DNA from: Apilactobacillus ozensis DSM 23829 = JCM 17196
GTDB taxonomy: Bacteria; Bacillota; Bacilli; Lactobacillales; Lactobacillaceae
DNA: 37,115 nucleotides
Assembly (NCBI RefSeq): GCF_001435995.1
Contig: NZ_AYYQ01000033.1
Coordinates: 1 to 37,115, forward strand
Direction of reading: 5' to 3'
The notes beneath the pieces are model-generated. The model worked only from the letters and a program-made list of their open reading frames with translations, searched no databases and was not told the origin of the DNA. This document shows, one piece after another, positions 1 to 7,543 of this stretch. How positions within the stretch are numbered: position 1 is the stretch's first letter; the number at the start of each line of letters is the position of its first letter. The position numbers were made by a program, and so were the translations under genes.

Positions 1-55
1 AATATTTGGAATTAATATCCTAGTAAAAGTTGTCTAACTTTTGGGGTTCACATCA
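1..55. mobile_element. Terminal end of an IS3/IS150-type element (element lies left of window)
   Basis: Positions 31-55 read as an outward-facing IS150-group terminal inverted repeat. They contain TGTCTAACTTTTGGGG and end in CA. The first 13 bases differ at one position from the complement of the inverted repeat at 35958-35982, but the rest diverges, so this is probably a different element of the same family. Only the tip of the element is in the window, and no transposase sequence is visible in 1-55. Confidence 0.5.
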
Positions 56-69
56 AGAGAGCTTTTTTG

Positions 70-933
70 TTAATATTCCACTTTATTATTAGCCATCCAT
101 TTAATCATATCAGGATTATGATGATCAAAGAATTGACTTTCTTTTCTATCTAACGTCGCAATTTCTTTCATGTCTTCTTTAGATAATTCAAAATCTAATA
201 CATCTATATTTTGTTCCATTCTTTCAGCTTTTACTGATTTAGACAATGGAATAATATCTCTTTGGTATAACCATCGTAAAATAACTTGCGCAATTGATTT
301 ATTATACTTGTCGCCAATTTTTTGTAGTAACTTGTTTTTGAACAAGTCATGTTTACCTTCAGCAAACGGAGCCCACGCTTCTACTTGAACTCCATACTCG
401 TTTAAGTAATTAACTGCGTCAATGTTTTGATTAAATGGACTTACTTCAATTTGATTAACCATAGGTTTAATATTACTAAATTCAGATAAATTCGTAATTT
501 GTGCAATATCAAAATTTGAAACTCCAATTGATTTAAGTAAACCATTATAATATGCATCTTCCATTGCTCTCCAAGCACCAAAAACATCGCTATATGGTTG
601 ATGAATTAGTAATAAATCCAAATAGTCTAATTGTAAACGGTTTAATGAGTCTTTAATTGCTTGTGGTGTTTTTTTAGCTGATACGCCATCTACCCATAAT
701 TTTGAAGTAATAAACAAATCTTCTCTGGTTACAATGCCTTGTGAAATAGCTTCTTGAATTGCTTCTCCTACTTCACCTTCATTGCCATAACTAGCTGCAG
801 TGTCAATTAAACGATAGCCTGATTTAATTGCATCTAATACAGCTTGTTTAGTAGCACCTTCTTCACTGATCTGGAATACTCCAAAGCCCAAGCTTGGAAT
901 TTTAACTTGATTTGATAAATCTCGATAATTCAT
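70..933 (-). CDS. Aldo/keto reductase, 2,5-diketo-gluconate reductase type
   Basis: A 287-residue cytosolic NADPH-dependent carbonyl reductase with the full AKR barrel. The catalytic tetrad is visible as Asp44, Tyr49, Lys78 and His111 (RLIDTAASYGNE, ITSKLW, LLLIHQPY). The C-terminal part carries the cofactor-phosphate motif (PLSKSVKAERMEQN). The start ATG is preceded by AAAGGAG, which lies inside the end of the MerR gene. The MerR stop is 3 nt upstream, so the two are translated together. It is the last gene of the operon SDR-MerR-AKR. The likely role is detoxification of aldehydes or ketones in a stress response controlled by the adjacent MerR protein. The substrate cannot be read from sequence. 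Confidence 0.93.
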   Translation of the reverse strand: MNYRDLSNQVKIPSLGFGVFQISEEGATKQAVLDAIKSGYRLIDTAASYGNEGEVGEAIQEAISQGIVTREDLFITSKLWVDGVSAKKTPQAIKDSLNRLQLDYLDLLLIHQPYSDVFGAWRAMEDAYYNGLLKSIGVSNFDIAQITNLSEFSNIKPMVNQIEVSPFNQNIDAVNYLNEYGVQVEAWAPFAEGKHDLFKNKLLQKIGDKYNKSIAQVILRWLYQRDIIPLSKSVKAERMEQNIDVLDFELSKEDMKEIATLDRKESQFFDHHNPDMIKWMANNKVEY

Positions 934-936
934 AGT

Positions 937-1341
937 TTATTGCTCCTTTTCATTATTTAATTTAGATTCATAAGCTAATTTTTCATTTTCATAATTTAAC
1001 GTATGGTCTTCAAAATGGTCAATTTTAAATGATAAATAATTTAAAGTCTTTTTTCTGGCTTCAATTTCATCAATTAATGTTTGCTTTTGTTCGATCAACA
1101 ATTCTTTTCTACCTTCAGGATTGTTATTGCGGTAAGACTCAACAAAATCAATTAATAGTTCAATTGACATACCAGCTTTTCTTAAAACTTTAATGTAGAA
1201 TACCCAATTCATATCCAGTTCTGAATAATCACGGTAACCACTTTCATTTCTCGAAATATGAGGTAAGAGCCCTATTCTTTCCCAATATCTTAAAGTATCT
1301 TTAGAAACATCAAATTTATTACTAACTCCATTAATATTCAA
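937..1341 (-). CDS. MerR-family transcriptional regulator
   Basis: A 134-residue regulator with an N-terminal winged helix-turn-helix: FDVSKDTLRYWERIGLL, then RDYSELDMNWVFYIKVLRKAG. A long dimerisation helix of about 40 residues (ca. 85-125) follows. There is no cysteine-rich metal site at the C-terminus, so it belongs to the stress/small-molecule branch rather than the metal branch. The start is TTG with GGAAGG about 9 nt upstream. It sits between an SDR gene (19-nt gap) and the AKR gene (3-nt gap). The promoter of this operon and that of the neighbouring flavoprotein gene both have the 19-bp spacer that MerR proteins act on, so it most likely controls itself, its operon partners and the flavoprotein (inference). 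Confidence 0.9.
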   Translation of the reverse strand: MNINGVSNKFDVSKDTLRYWERIGLLPHISRNESGYRDYSELDMNWVFYIKVLRKAGMSIELLIDFVESYRNNNPEGRKELLIEQKQTLIDEIEARKKTLNYLSFKIDHFEDHTLNYENEKLAYESKLNNEKEQ

Positions 1342-1360
1342 GTATTTACACCTTCCTCAT

Positions 1361-2092
1361 TTACTCATTGGCAGGTCCAACAATCATTTCATTAATATTA
1401 GTGTCTGCAGGTAAATTAATTATTTCTAAAATACCGTTTGCAATACGATTTGGTGAAATAGCAGTTTGATTATATATAGATTTGATAAACTTATGGGTAT
1501 CTTTATCATGTATACTCTTCAAAAGTTCTGTATTGACTGCGCCAGGAGAAACAACACTAACTCTTACATTACTTTTTGCAATAATTTCTTCTTGTCTAAG
1601 AGCATCACTAATCATTAATATAGCAGCCTTTGTTGCACTGTAGACACCACCACTAGGATGAGATTCATGTCCCGCCTTTGATGAAATATTTATAATATGA
1701 CCATAAGACTGTCTCCTCATTATTGGTAGTACACTTTTTATTCCATACAATGTACCACGTATATTAACATCAATCATATTATCCCATTCTGTAGATTTTC
1801 CATCTATAAAATTAGATAAGGGCATTATTCCGGCACAATTAATCCATACATCGATACGACCGAATTTATCTAAAGCTAAAGATGCCAAATCTTCGACACT
1901 TTTTATGCTTGTAACATCAGTTTTTGTAACAATAACATCATCAGAATTAGAATTATTTTCCAAAAAAATATTGTCTAGCTTATCTTTTCTTCTAGCTGCT
2001 AAAACTACTTTATTTTTATTACTAATTAATAAATTGGCGGTTGCTTTACCAATACCTGAAGATGCTCCTGTTATCACAACTACTTTTTGCAC
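1361..2092 (-). CDS. Short-chain dehydrogenase/reductase (SDR)
   Basis: A 243-residue classical SDR of the YdfG-like type. It has the Rossmann glycine motif TGASSGIG at 8-15, the NCAG motif at 85-88, the catalytic asparagine in DVNIRG, and the serine/tyrosine/lysine set (SSK near 137, YSATK at 151-155). It is cytosolic and NAD(P)(H)-dependent, with unknown substrate. The start is GTG with AAGGGGG about 10 nt upstream. It is the first gene of the operon with the MerR regulator and the AKR. Its promoter has a 19-bp spacer with a dyad, so it is probably switched on by the MerR protein encoded next to it. Confidence 0.93.
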   Translation of the reverse strand: MQKVVVITGASSGIGKATANLLISNKNKVVLAARRKDKLDNIFLENNSNSDDVIVTKTDVTSIKSVEDLASLALDKFGRIDVWINCAGIMPLSNFIDGKSTEWDNMIDVNIRGTLYGIKSVLPIMRRQSYGHIINISSKAGHESHPSGGVYSATKAAILMISDALRQEEIIAKSNVRVSVVSPGAVNTELLKSIHDKDTHKFIKSIYNQTAISPNRIANGILEIINLPADTNINEMIVGPANE

Positions 2093-2126
2093 TATAATTT
2101 TTCCCCCTTGATTATTAACATTTCAT

Positions 2127-2157
2127 ATAATAAACCTTGGAGTTCAGTTCAACGCAA
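2127..2157 (-). promoter_or_regulatory. MerR-type promoter/operator of the SDR-MerR-AKR operon
   Basis: On the minus strand, TTGCGT (2152-2157) and TATTAT (2127-2132) are separated by exactly 19 bp. The spacer holds a dyad whose outer arms are CTTG and CAAG. Overlong spacers with a dyad are the established hallmark of MerR-activated promoters. Confidence 0.75.
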
Positions 2158-2160
2158 GCA

Positions 2161-2577
2161 TTAATTACTTACTGATTTCACTAATTGCATATTGAACCTT
2201 TTAGATATTTTCTCCCAAACATGTTTAATATGGGGAAAAGCATCTTCGGGAGCAGTACCGCAAACTACTAAAAACAATTTCTTGTTGTTAAATGGATTTT
2301 CTTCCATAACTTCAGTCATTCTATCTATAAATATTTTCATATATGAAGACATTGAAGACCAATATATAGGTGTTCCAATTATAATATTATCTGTTTTAGA
2401 TATTTCATTGCATATTTCTTTAAATTCATCATCATCATAAAATTTTTGGCCTAATGGGTTTATCTTATAGTTAACTAAATTAATTGTCTTAATATTATTA
2501 AAATTAAATGACTTATGAGCTAAGGATGCAGTTAAACCATTAGTATTTTTACTAAAATTTAAGAATAAAGTTTTCAT
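2161..2577 (-). CDS. Flavodoxin-like NAD(P)H-dependent FMN oxidoreductase
   Basis: A 138-residue protein of the NADPH-dependent FMN reductase / flavodoxin-like fold. It starts with the beta-strand and phosphate-binding loop LFLNFSKNTNGLT. IIIGTPIYWSSMSSYMKIFIDR is the usual flavin-contact segment. It is shorter than many relatives (about 150-190 residues), ending shortly after a region that normally precedes the last strand, so a slightly truncated C-terminus is possible. The start ATG has GGAG about 8 nt upstream. It is transcribed alone from a promoter almost identical in design to that of the downstream SDR operon. It probably supplies quinone or nitro-compound reduction in the same stress response (inference). 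Confidence 0.8.
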   Translation of the reverse strand: MKTLFLNFSKNTNGLTASLAHKSFNFNNIKTINLVNYKINPLGQKFYDDDEFKEICNEISKTDNIIIGTPIYWSSMSSYMKIFIDRMTEVMEENPFNNKKLFLVVCGTAPEDAFPHIKHVWEKISKRFNMQLVKSVSN

Positions 2578-2607
2578 CTTATCAACTCCAATATTTATTA
2601 TGTTTAT

Positions 2608-2638
2608 ATAATAAACTTTTGAGTTGGGTCCAACGCAA
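2608..2638 (-). promoter_or_regulatory. MerR-type promoter/operator of the flavoprotein gene
   Basis: On the minus strand, TTGCGT (2633-2638) and TATTAT (2608-2613) lie 19 bp apart. The -35, the -10, the spacer length and much of the spacer match the promoter at 2127-2157. The two promoters therefore probably answer to the same MerR regulator. Confidence 0.75.
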
Positions 2639-2645
2639 GCTAAAT

Positions 2646-3650
2646 TTACTCATTCATTAAATTTAAAGTTACTATTTTCAAGTTTTTGGCATTATTAAAA
2701 GAGGCCTGCTTTTTACTTTTTTCATTTTTAATATTTACTAATTGTCCACTCATTGTTACTTTTTTATTTTCAATATTTGTAACAATCATTTTGGTTCCAG
2801 GATTAAGTAAAAATTCTTGCTCATTTTTATGTTTTGAGAAAGGCGCTATGTAAGCACCATGATTTCCTAACGGCATATTGATTTTTAATAATACATTCCC
2901 AAATCCTTCACCAATACTTCTACTTAAACTGGTAGATGAAAATCCTTTATCAAAATATTTAGCGCCCACCGTAAGTGGTTGATTATTTAACGATGCTTTC
3001 AACCCTTCTTCCGAAATTCCGCGATATAGAGTTAAATTATCAGGTGAATTAAATTTGAATGTAGCGGTAGTTATATTTTCAGCTTCTTTTTTAACTTTAT
3101 CACTAGTTTTATTATCTGGATTTCTCAAATATTTATTTACATCTTGATATCCATCAGAAGTGTAATGGCCCACTGCTTTGACTTCATCTTTATTTAAAGT
3201 TTTATGCCATTTTTTGGAAAGGTTCTTTAATTTATCTTTAGCTGATTTTGAAAATTTATAAGTATCATTACTATATACATTATTTTTAAAATTATTGACA
3301 GATAATATTTTATTATCAGATGTAGAAATTAAATCTCCATCTTTATATTGACCCAAATATTTAATTGAAGTATTAATAGGTATCGTAATTTGTTGATTGT
3401 TTTCCAAACTGACCCCTTGAACGTTTTTGCTAGTAACAAATTGATTACTGCTTTGACTAGTAACGTTGGTATCTTGCATAATCATTGCTAGTTTGCCATT
3501 AGTTTTAGACAACTTTTGCATAAATTTCATGGTACTTTTATCGCTAGGATCGAAATTCATATTGGCTTTAGCATTGGTATTTGCCGTAAATAATCCAACT
3601 CCAAATACTCCAGTTAATAATAAGCTTAAAGATAATCTACTTTTTCTCAT
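2646..3650 (-). CDS. Secreted mono-ADP-ribosyltransferase (exoenzyme toxin-like)
   Basis: A 334-residue protein with a typical Sec signal peptide (basic MRKSR, hydrophobic 7-21, likely cleavage after the NAKA at 26-29). The C-terminal half matches the ADP-ribosyltransferase exoenzyme fold (clostridial C2/iota-like and VIP2-like R-S-E class). It has Arg210 in LTLYRGI, the Ser-Thr-Ser motif at 239-241 (GFSSTSLS), and the bi-glutamate motif Glu277-Gln278-Glu279 in NEQEFLLNPGT. An ExE motif is typical of arginine-specific transferases. Residues 30-130 match no domain I recognise and could serve binding or delivery. No LPXTG anchor is seen. A good promoter and an AAAGGAG ribosome site precede it. 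No antitoxin or immunity gene is adjacent, as expected for an exported enzyme aimed at a host or competitor. The target is unknown. Confidence 0.8.
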   Translation of the reverse strand: MRKSRLSLSLLLTGVFGVGLFTANTNAKANMNFDPSDKSTMKFMQKLSKTNGKLAMIMQDTNVTSQSSNQFVTSKNVQGVSLENNQQITIPINTSIKYLGQYKDGDLISTSDNKILSVNNFKNNVYSNDTYKFSKSAKDKLKNLSKKWHKTLNKDEVKAVGHYTSDGYQDVNKYLRNPDNKTSDKVKKEAENITTATFKFNSPDNLTLYRGISEEGLKASLNNQPLTVGAKYFDKGFSSTSLSRSIGEGFGNVLLKINMPLGNHGAYIAPFSKHKNEQEFLLNPGTKMIVTNIENKKVTMSGQLVNIKNEKSKKQASFNNAKNLKIVTLNLMNE

Positions 3651-3679
3651 AATAAACTCCTTTGAAAATGTTTTAGTTA

Positions 3680-3707
3680 ATTATATAACTAGCTAACCAA
3701 ATAACAA
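3680..3707 (-). promoter_or_regulatory. Sigma-A promoter of the ADP-ribosyltransferase gene
   Basis: On the minus strand, TTGTTA (3702-3707), a 16-bp spacer and a perfect TATAAT (3680-3685) lie about 30 nt upstream of the start codon. No other gene shares it. Confidence 0.65.
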
Positions 3708-3747
3708 CCCTTATTCTTATATAGAATTGATTTCTTTAAAAATAATT

Positions 3748-3780
3748 AAAAAATATAGCTTTAAAAAAGCTATATTTTTT
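3748..3780. terminator. Rho-independent terminator
   Basis: The hairpin AATATAGCTTT/AAAGCTATATT has A- and T-runs on either side, so it can work in both directions. It lies just downstream of the YczE-like gene on the minus strand and ends its transcript. Confidence 0.75.
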
Positions 3781-3782
3781 AG

Positions 3783-4712
3783 TTAATTATTTAAATTCCG
3801 ACGTTTAATTTCTCCTTTTATCGAACTAATTCTAGAAATTAAATCTTTTCTCAAATATTCATTACGGTTTAGAGATTCTTCTGAATGTTTAAGTACGTCG
3901 AATAATTCTTGGTCAGAGTATCCAGACAAATGCTGTTTTACATAAGTGGTTTGTTCATAGGCACGTGTAATAACCATTAAACTAACTTTACCTAATCCCA
4001 CAATCCCTGAACCAGCATTTTTAGCAGTTGGATGGGTACTAAAGTGCTTAATGTGATATACAAGCTGTTGACTAATGTGCGTATTCCAATAGTTTATTAA
4101 AGGACCAGCAAAAAACGCTACTACTATCGTGATAATTCCAACTGCTCCATGTCCCATTAAAGCAATTACCATAAAAACAATATCTTGCAAGCTTCTAATA
4201 TATTTATATTTTAAATTCACATGACTCGAAATAATTGGCGCAATTGCATCGTATGGAGCTGAACCTAAAGAAAGCGACATATATAGAGATGTTCCTAAAC
4301 TAAATAGTAATAATCCAGCTACAACATCTACAATCATTACAAATGGATTTAGATTAATATGGATAAGTATGTCATATATATTAGAAAACCATTGAATTTC
4401 ATATCCAACCAATACCATATTTAAAATAGTTCCAATTCCAATCTGCTTACGATCAAAAATAAAAATTATGATAAATAAAACTGCATTCATCATTAATTGA
4501 AAAGTTCCTAGTGGCATATGCAATGAATTAGAAAATCCAATATTCATCGCGGTAAATGGATCCATACCTAAGCCAGCCTTTTGTAAAAAAACCGCTCCCA
4601 TTGATAAAACAGCGATTCCGACAAATGACATTGCAGAACGAAGTAAAATATTTATAAAATTATATGATTTATTTTCTGTATTTTTATCTTCATTATTCAT
4701 ATTGTTAATCAA
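3783..4712 (-). CDS. YczE/YitT-type integral membrane protein
   Basis: An approximately 309-residue membrane protein of the YczE/YyaS/YitT group, whose function is not established. About five or six hydrophobic helices run from about residue 20 to 210, with the family hallmarks GLGMDPFTAMNIG and LGSAPYDAI. A hydrophilic C-terminal tail of about 90 residues follows, rich in charged residues. The start is uncertain. The ribosome site AAGGAG lies 11 nt before a TTG at 4712, which I prefer. A GTG at 4724 overlaps the ribosome site and the ATG at 4700 is too far away. It is monocistronic, with its own terminator. Confidence 0.8.
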   Translation of the reverse strand: MINNMNNEDKNTENKSYNFINILLRSAMSFVGIAVLSMGAVFLQKAGLGMDPFTAMNIGFSNSLHMPLGTFQLMMNAVLFIIIFIFDRKQIGIGTILNMVLVGYEIQWFSNIYDILIHINLNPFVMIVDVVAGLLLFSLGTSLYMSLSLGSAPYDAIAPIISSHVNLKYKYIRSLQDIVFMVIALMGHGAVGIITIVVAFFAGPLINYWNTHISQQLVYHIKHFSTHPTAKNAGSGIVGLGKVSLMVITRAYEQTTYVKQHLSGYSDQELFDVLKHSEESLNRNEYLRKDLISRISSIKGEIKRRNLNN

Positions 4713-4778
4713 AAATAAAATCACTCCTTACACATATTTTATTGCATTAGATATTAAAATAATAATAATCTGCTTTAT

Positions 4779-4813
4779 AAAAAAAGTGTTCAGTCGAAAT
4801 GACTAGAACACTC
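4779..4813. terminator. Terminator after pepN
   Basis: Read on the minus strand, a GAGTGTTC-TAGTC stem pairs with GACTGAACACT and is followed by a T7 run. It lies 8 nt beyond the pepN stop codon. Confidence 0.85.
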
Positions 4814-4820
4814 ATTTATT

Positions 4821-7349
4821 TTACTTGGCTAACTCTCTATTAACTGCATCGCGTTCTGATTCAATTAAATCAACACGACCACTTAATGCTTTAATATCCA
4901 TTTTAATTTCACGTGTTAGACCAGGAGTATTAATTTTAGGTTCAAAGAACGCTTTGAATTCAGCTAATCGTTTACTCGTGTGGAAAACACTAGCTGTGAC
5001 TGTGATAAATGTAGCAAACTCCATATCACCACCAACCGTATCTTCTAACCACTGCCATTCATTACGAACCCAATCCCAAGCTAATTGTTCACCTTTAGGA
5101 TTAGCTAAAATATCGCGATACCAGCCACGCAAATCCTGCGGTTTAATGGTTTCACTATCTTTAAATTTATCAACAAGTTTAGCTAATAATGTTTCGTCTT
5201 TAGTATCAGTTAAAGCCGCAGATAAATTGCCCTTATAACTAGCATCTGAAGTTTCACGATAGCTATCTAAGAATTTGTTAAATAATTCTTCATTATTGAA
5301 ATTTTTAATTTCATTACGTAAAACTAGTGAACGAATGTCAGCTGGTAATGAAATCAATGATGATTTGTGACTTTCAAAAATCTCATGGGCGGTGTTAACA
5401 AAGTCTTTATCTTTAGCATATAACATCCCACCTAATGCATAACGACGAGTAACTTGGTCATCTTTTGAATCATTAGCCTTAGGTTCAAATCCTAATCGGT
5501 TCGCTTGTTTATCACTTAAATTACCAATAAATTTACGTAAGTTGATTTCTTCTTCCGATTCAGGTTCTGTAAAGTCTTCTAAATCATATGCTAAATCATA
5601 AATCATTGAATTAACAACTACTGAATTGCCACCAGCGAATTTTTTCAAGAATGGAATTACTTGAGCATAGATGATTTGTTTTCCAGCAGCCAACAATTTC
5701 AAGTCTTGCAAAATTTGCATTTTAGACATGTTATCTAATTGATCATTATGTTCTAAAATATCTGATAACAATGCATCATCATATTTAACGATAAAGTGAG
5801 AATTATTACCCACATTTAAACGGAATGGTTGATTATTATTTTCGGCCTTCAATTCTGCATAGTTGCCAAGTGATATTTCACTATCTTTAAAGATGGCTGG
5901 TACATTTTGATAGTTACTATTTAATGGAATATGCCATTCTCTACCTTTGTCCTCACCATCACCAATAAAGAATTGTTGTTGGGTTAATTTTAATTCACCA
6001 GCTTCTACTTTAGCAGTAACTACTGGATAACCAGGTTGTTCTAGCCATGAATTCATAACAGCTTTAACGTCCATCCCAGCAGCGGTGCCTAGTGCATTCC
6101 ATAAGTCTGCCCCAGTTGCATTATTATATTGATGAGCTGCAAAGTAGTTCTTAAGACCTTTACGTAAAGCATCGTCACCGACTAACGCTCTAGCCATCAC
6201 AAGCATTCGAGCTCCCTTAGCATAAACGATTGCTGCATCAAATAATGAGTCAATTTCAGCTGGATGGTTAACTTGAACATGGACTGATTGAACGCCATCG
6301 GTTGCATCACGTTTCAAAGCTGCTTGCACATCGGAAGTTTGGAAGTTTTCCCAAATGCGCCATTCTGGTTCAATAGCATCAATCGCAACAAATTCCATCA
6401 TGTTCGCAAAGCTTTCGTTTAACCATAAATCATCCCACCACTTCATAGTTACTAAATCACCAAACCATTGGTGAGCTAATTCATGGGCAATGACAGTTGC
6501 TACTAATTGTTTAGTTGTTAGTGAAGTATTATCTGGATCTAAAACTAAGTAAGCTTCTCGATATGTTACTAATCCCCAGTTTTCCATAGCTCCAGCTGAA
6601 AAGTCTGGCAAGGCTAATTGCCATGAATGAGGAAGTGGATATGGTGTTTGGTAGAAATCTTCATAAAATTCAATCGAACGTTTAGCAATATCCAAAGCAA
6701 AATCTAATTCGTTAGCTTTATGTGCTTTAGTAGCAAACACACCTACTTTAACGCCACTCTTAGTGGTAGTAGTTTTACCTTGTAAATCGCCAAAAGCAAA
6801 AGCGATTAAATAAGTAGACATTTTAACGGTTGTATCAAAGTAATGCACACTATTTTCAGATTTAACTTCTGGCATGTTACTTAAAATGGTTTCGCCAGGT
6901 TTTTCATCAAACTTAATTGCCAAATCAAACTTAGCCTTCGCTTCAGGTTCGTCCACACAAGGAAAGGCTTGGCGAGCAAAGTTAGTTTCAAATTGCGTTC
7001 CAATTACTTGCTTTTTAACGCCATCAACTTCGTAATAAGATGGGTAAATGCCCATCATCATGTCTGTTAATGGTGCAGTATATTCAATATTGAGTTCAAC
7101 TTTACCAGCTTTAGGTAGTTGAATATTAATTGCATCATTTTTATCATCTAATTCAAAAGATAGCGGTTCATCAATTAATTTTATAGATGAAACTTTTAAA
7201 GCCTTTTGATGAATGGAAATATGGTCTTGGTCAGCTAAACCAGTAATCTTAGTTTTACCAGCAATAGTTTTATTTGAACGGTCAATATCTAGATAGATAT
7301 TGTAATGTTCAGGTTTAAATGTATCGTAAAAGCGTTTAAATTCAGACAT
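4821..7349 (-). CDS. pepN: Aminopeptidase N (M1 family)
   Basis: An 842-residue cytosolic zinc metallopeptidase that removes N-terminal residues from peptides in the proteolytic system of lactic acid bacteria. The length is that of lactobacillal PepN. The exopeptidase motif GAMENWG is at 253-259. The zinc site HELAH is at 289-293 with the third ligand Glu312 in LWLNESFA. The transition-state tyrosine lies in DAAIVYAKGA. The C-terminal ERAP1-like helical domain is complete. The start ATG follows AGGAGG-like sequence (cctcct on the plus strand at 7353-7358). It is monocistronic, ended by the hairpin at 4779-4813. There are no signs of decay. Confidence 0.98.
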   Translation of the reverse strand: MSEFKRFYDTFKPEHYNIYLDIDRSNKTIAGKTKITGLADQDHISIHQKALKVSSIKLIDEPLSFELDDKNDAINIQLPKAGKVELNIEYTAPLTDMMMGIYPSYYEVDGVKKQVIGTQFETNFARQAFPCVDEPEAKAKFDLAIKFDEKPGETILSNMPEVKSENSVHYFDTTVKMSTYLIAFAFGDLQGKTTTTKSGVKVGVFATKAHKANELDFALDIAKRSIEFYEDFYQTPYPLPHSWQLALPDFSAGAMENWGLVTYREAYLVLDPDNTSLTTKQLVATVIAHELAHQWFGDLVTMKWWDDLWLNESFANMMEFVAIDAIEPEWRIWENFQTSDVQAALKRDATDGVQSVHVQVNHPAEIDSLFDAAIVYAKGARMLVMARALVGDDALRKGLKNYFAAHQYNNATGADLWNALGTAAGMDVKAVMNSWLEQPGYPVVTAKVEAGELKLTQQQFFIGDGEDKGREWHIPLNSNYQNVPAIFKDSEISLGNYAELKAENNNQPFRLNVGNNSHFIVKYDDALLSDILEHNDQLDNMSKMQILQDLKLLAAGKQIIYAQVIPFLKKFAGGNSVVVNSMIYDLAYDLEDFTEPESEEEINLRKFIGNLSDKQANRLGFEPKANDSKDDQVTRRYALGGMLYAKDKDFVNTAHEIFESHKSSLISLPADIRSLVLRNEIKNFNNEELFNKFLDSYRETSDASYKGNLSAALTDTKDETLLAKLVDKFKDSETIKPQDLRGWYRDILANPKGEQLAWDWVRNEWQWLEDTVGGDMEFATFITVTASVFHTSKRLAEFKAFFEPKINTPGLTREIKMDIKALSGRVDLIESERDAVNRELAK

Positions 7350-7543
7350 AAAATCCTCCTGTAACAGTTAGAAAAATTTAATGAAATTAACAGTAAAATT
7401 TCATTTTAAGTTGAATTAATTATATACTTATTGAATTTAATTCGCTAGTTTTAGGCTTATATACAATAACGACAATTTTAGAAAAATAAAAAGATGTAGA
7501 GTAAACTTAAATGGTAGTTTATTTTTATGAAAGGATTGGTTTT

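Noticed and set aside
3466-3696. 76-codon open frame opposite the signal-peptide end of the ADP-ribosyltransferase
   Set aside because: No ribosome site or family similarity; it is a low-complexity shadow frame and not an antitoxin.
4825-5238. 137-codon open frame antisense to pepN
   Set aside because: It lies wholly opposite well-conserved pepN codons, has no ribosome site and shows no family sequence, so it is a shadow of pepN.
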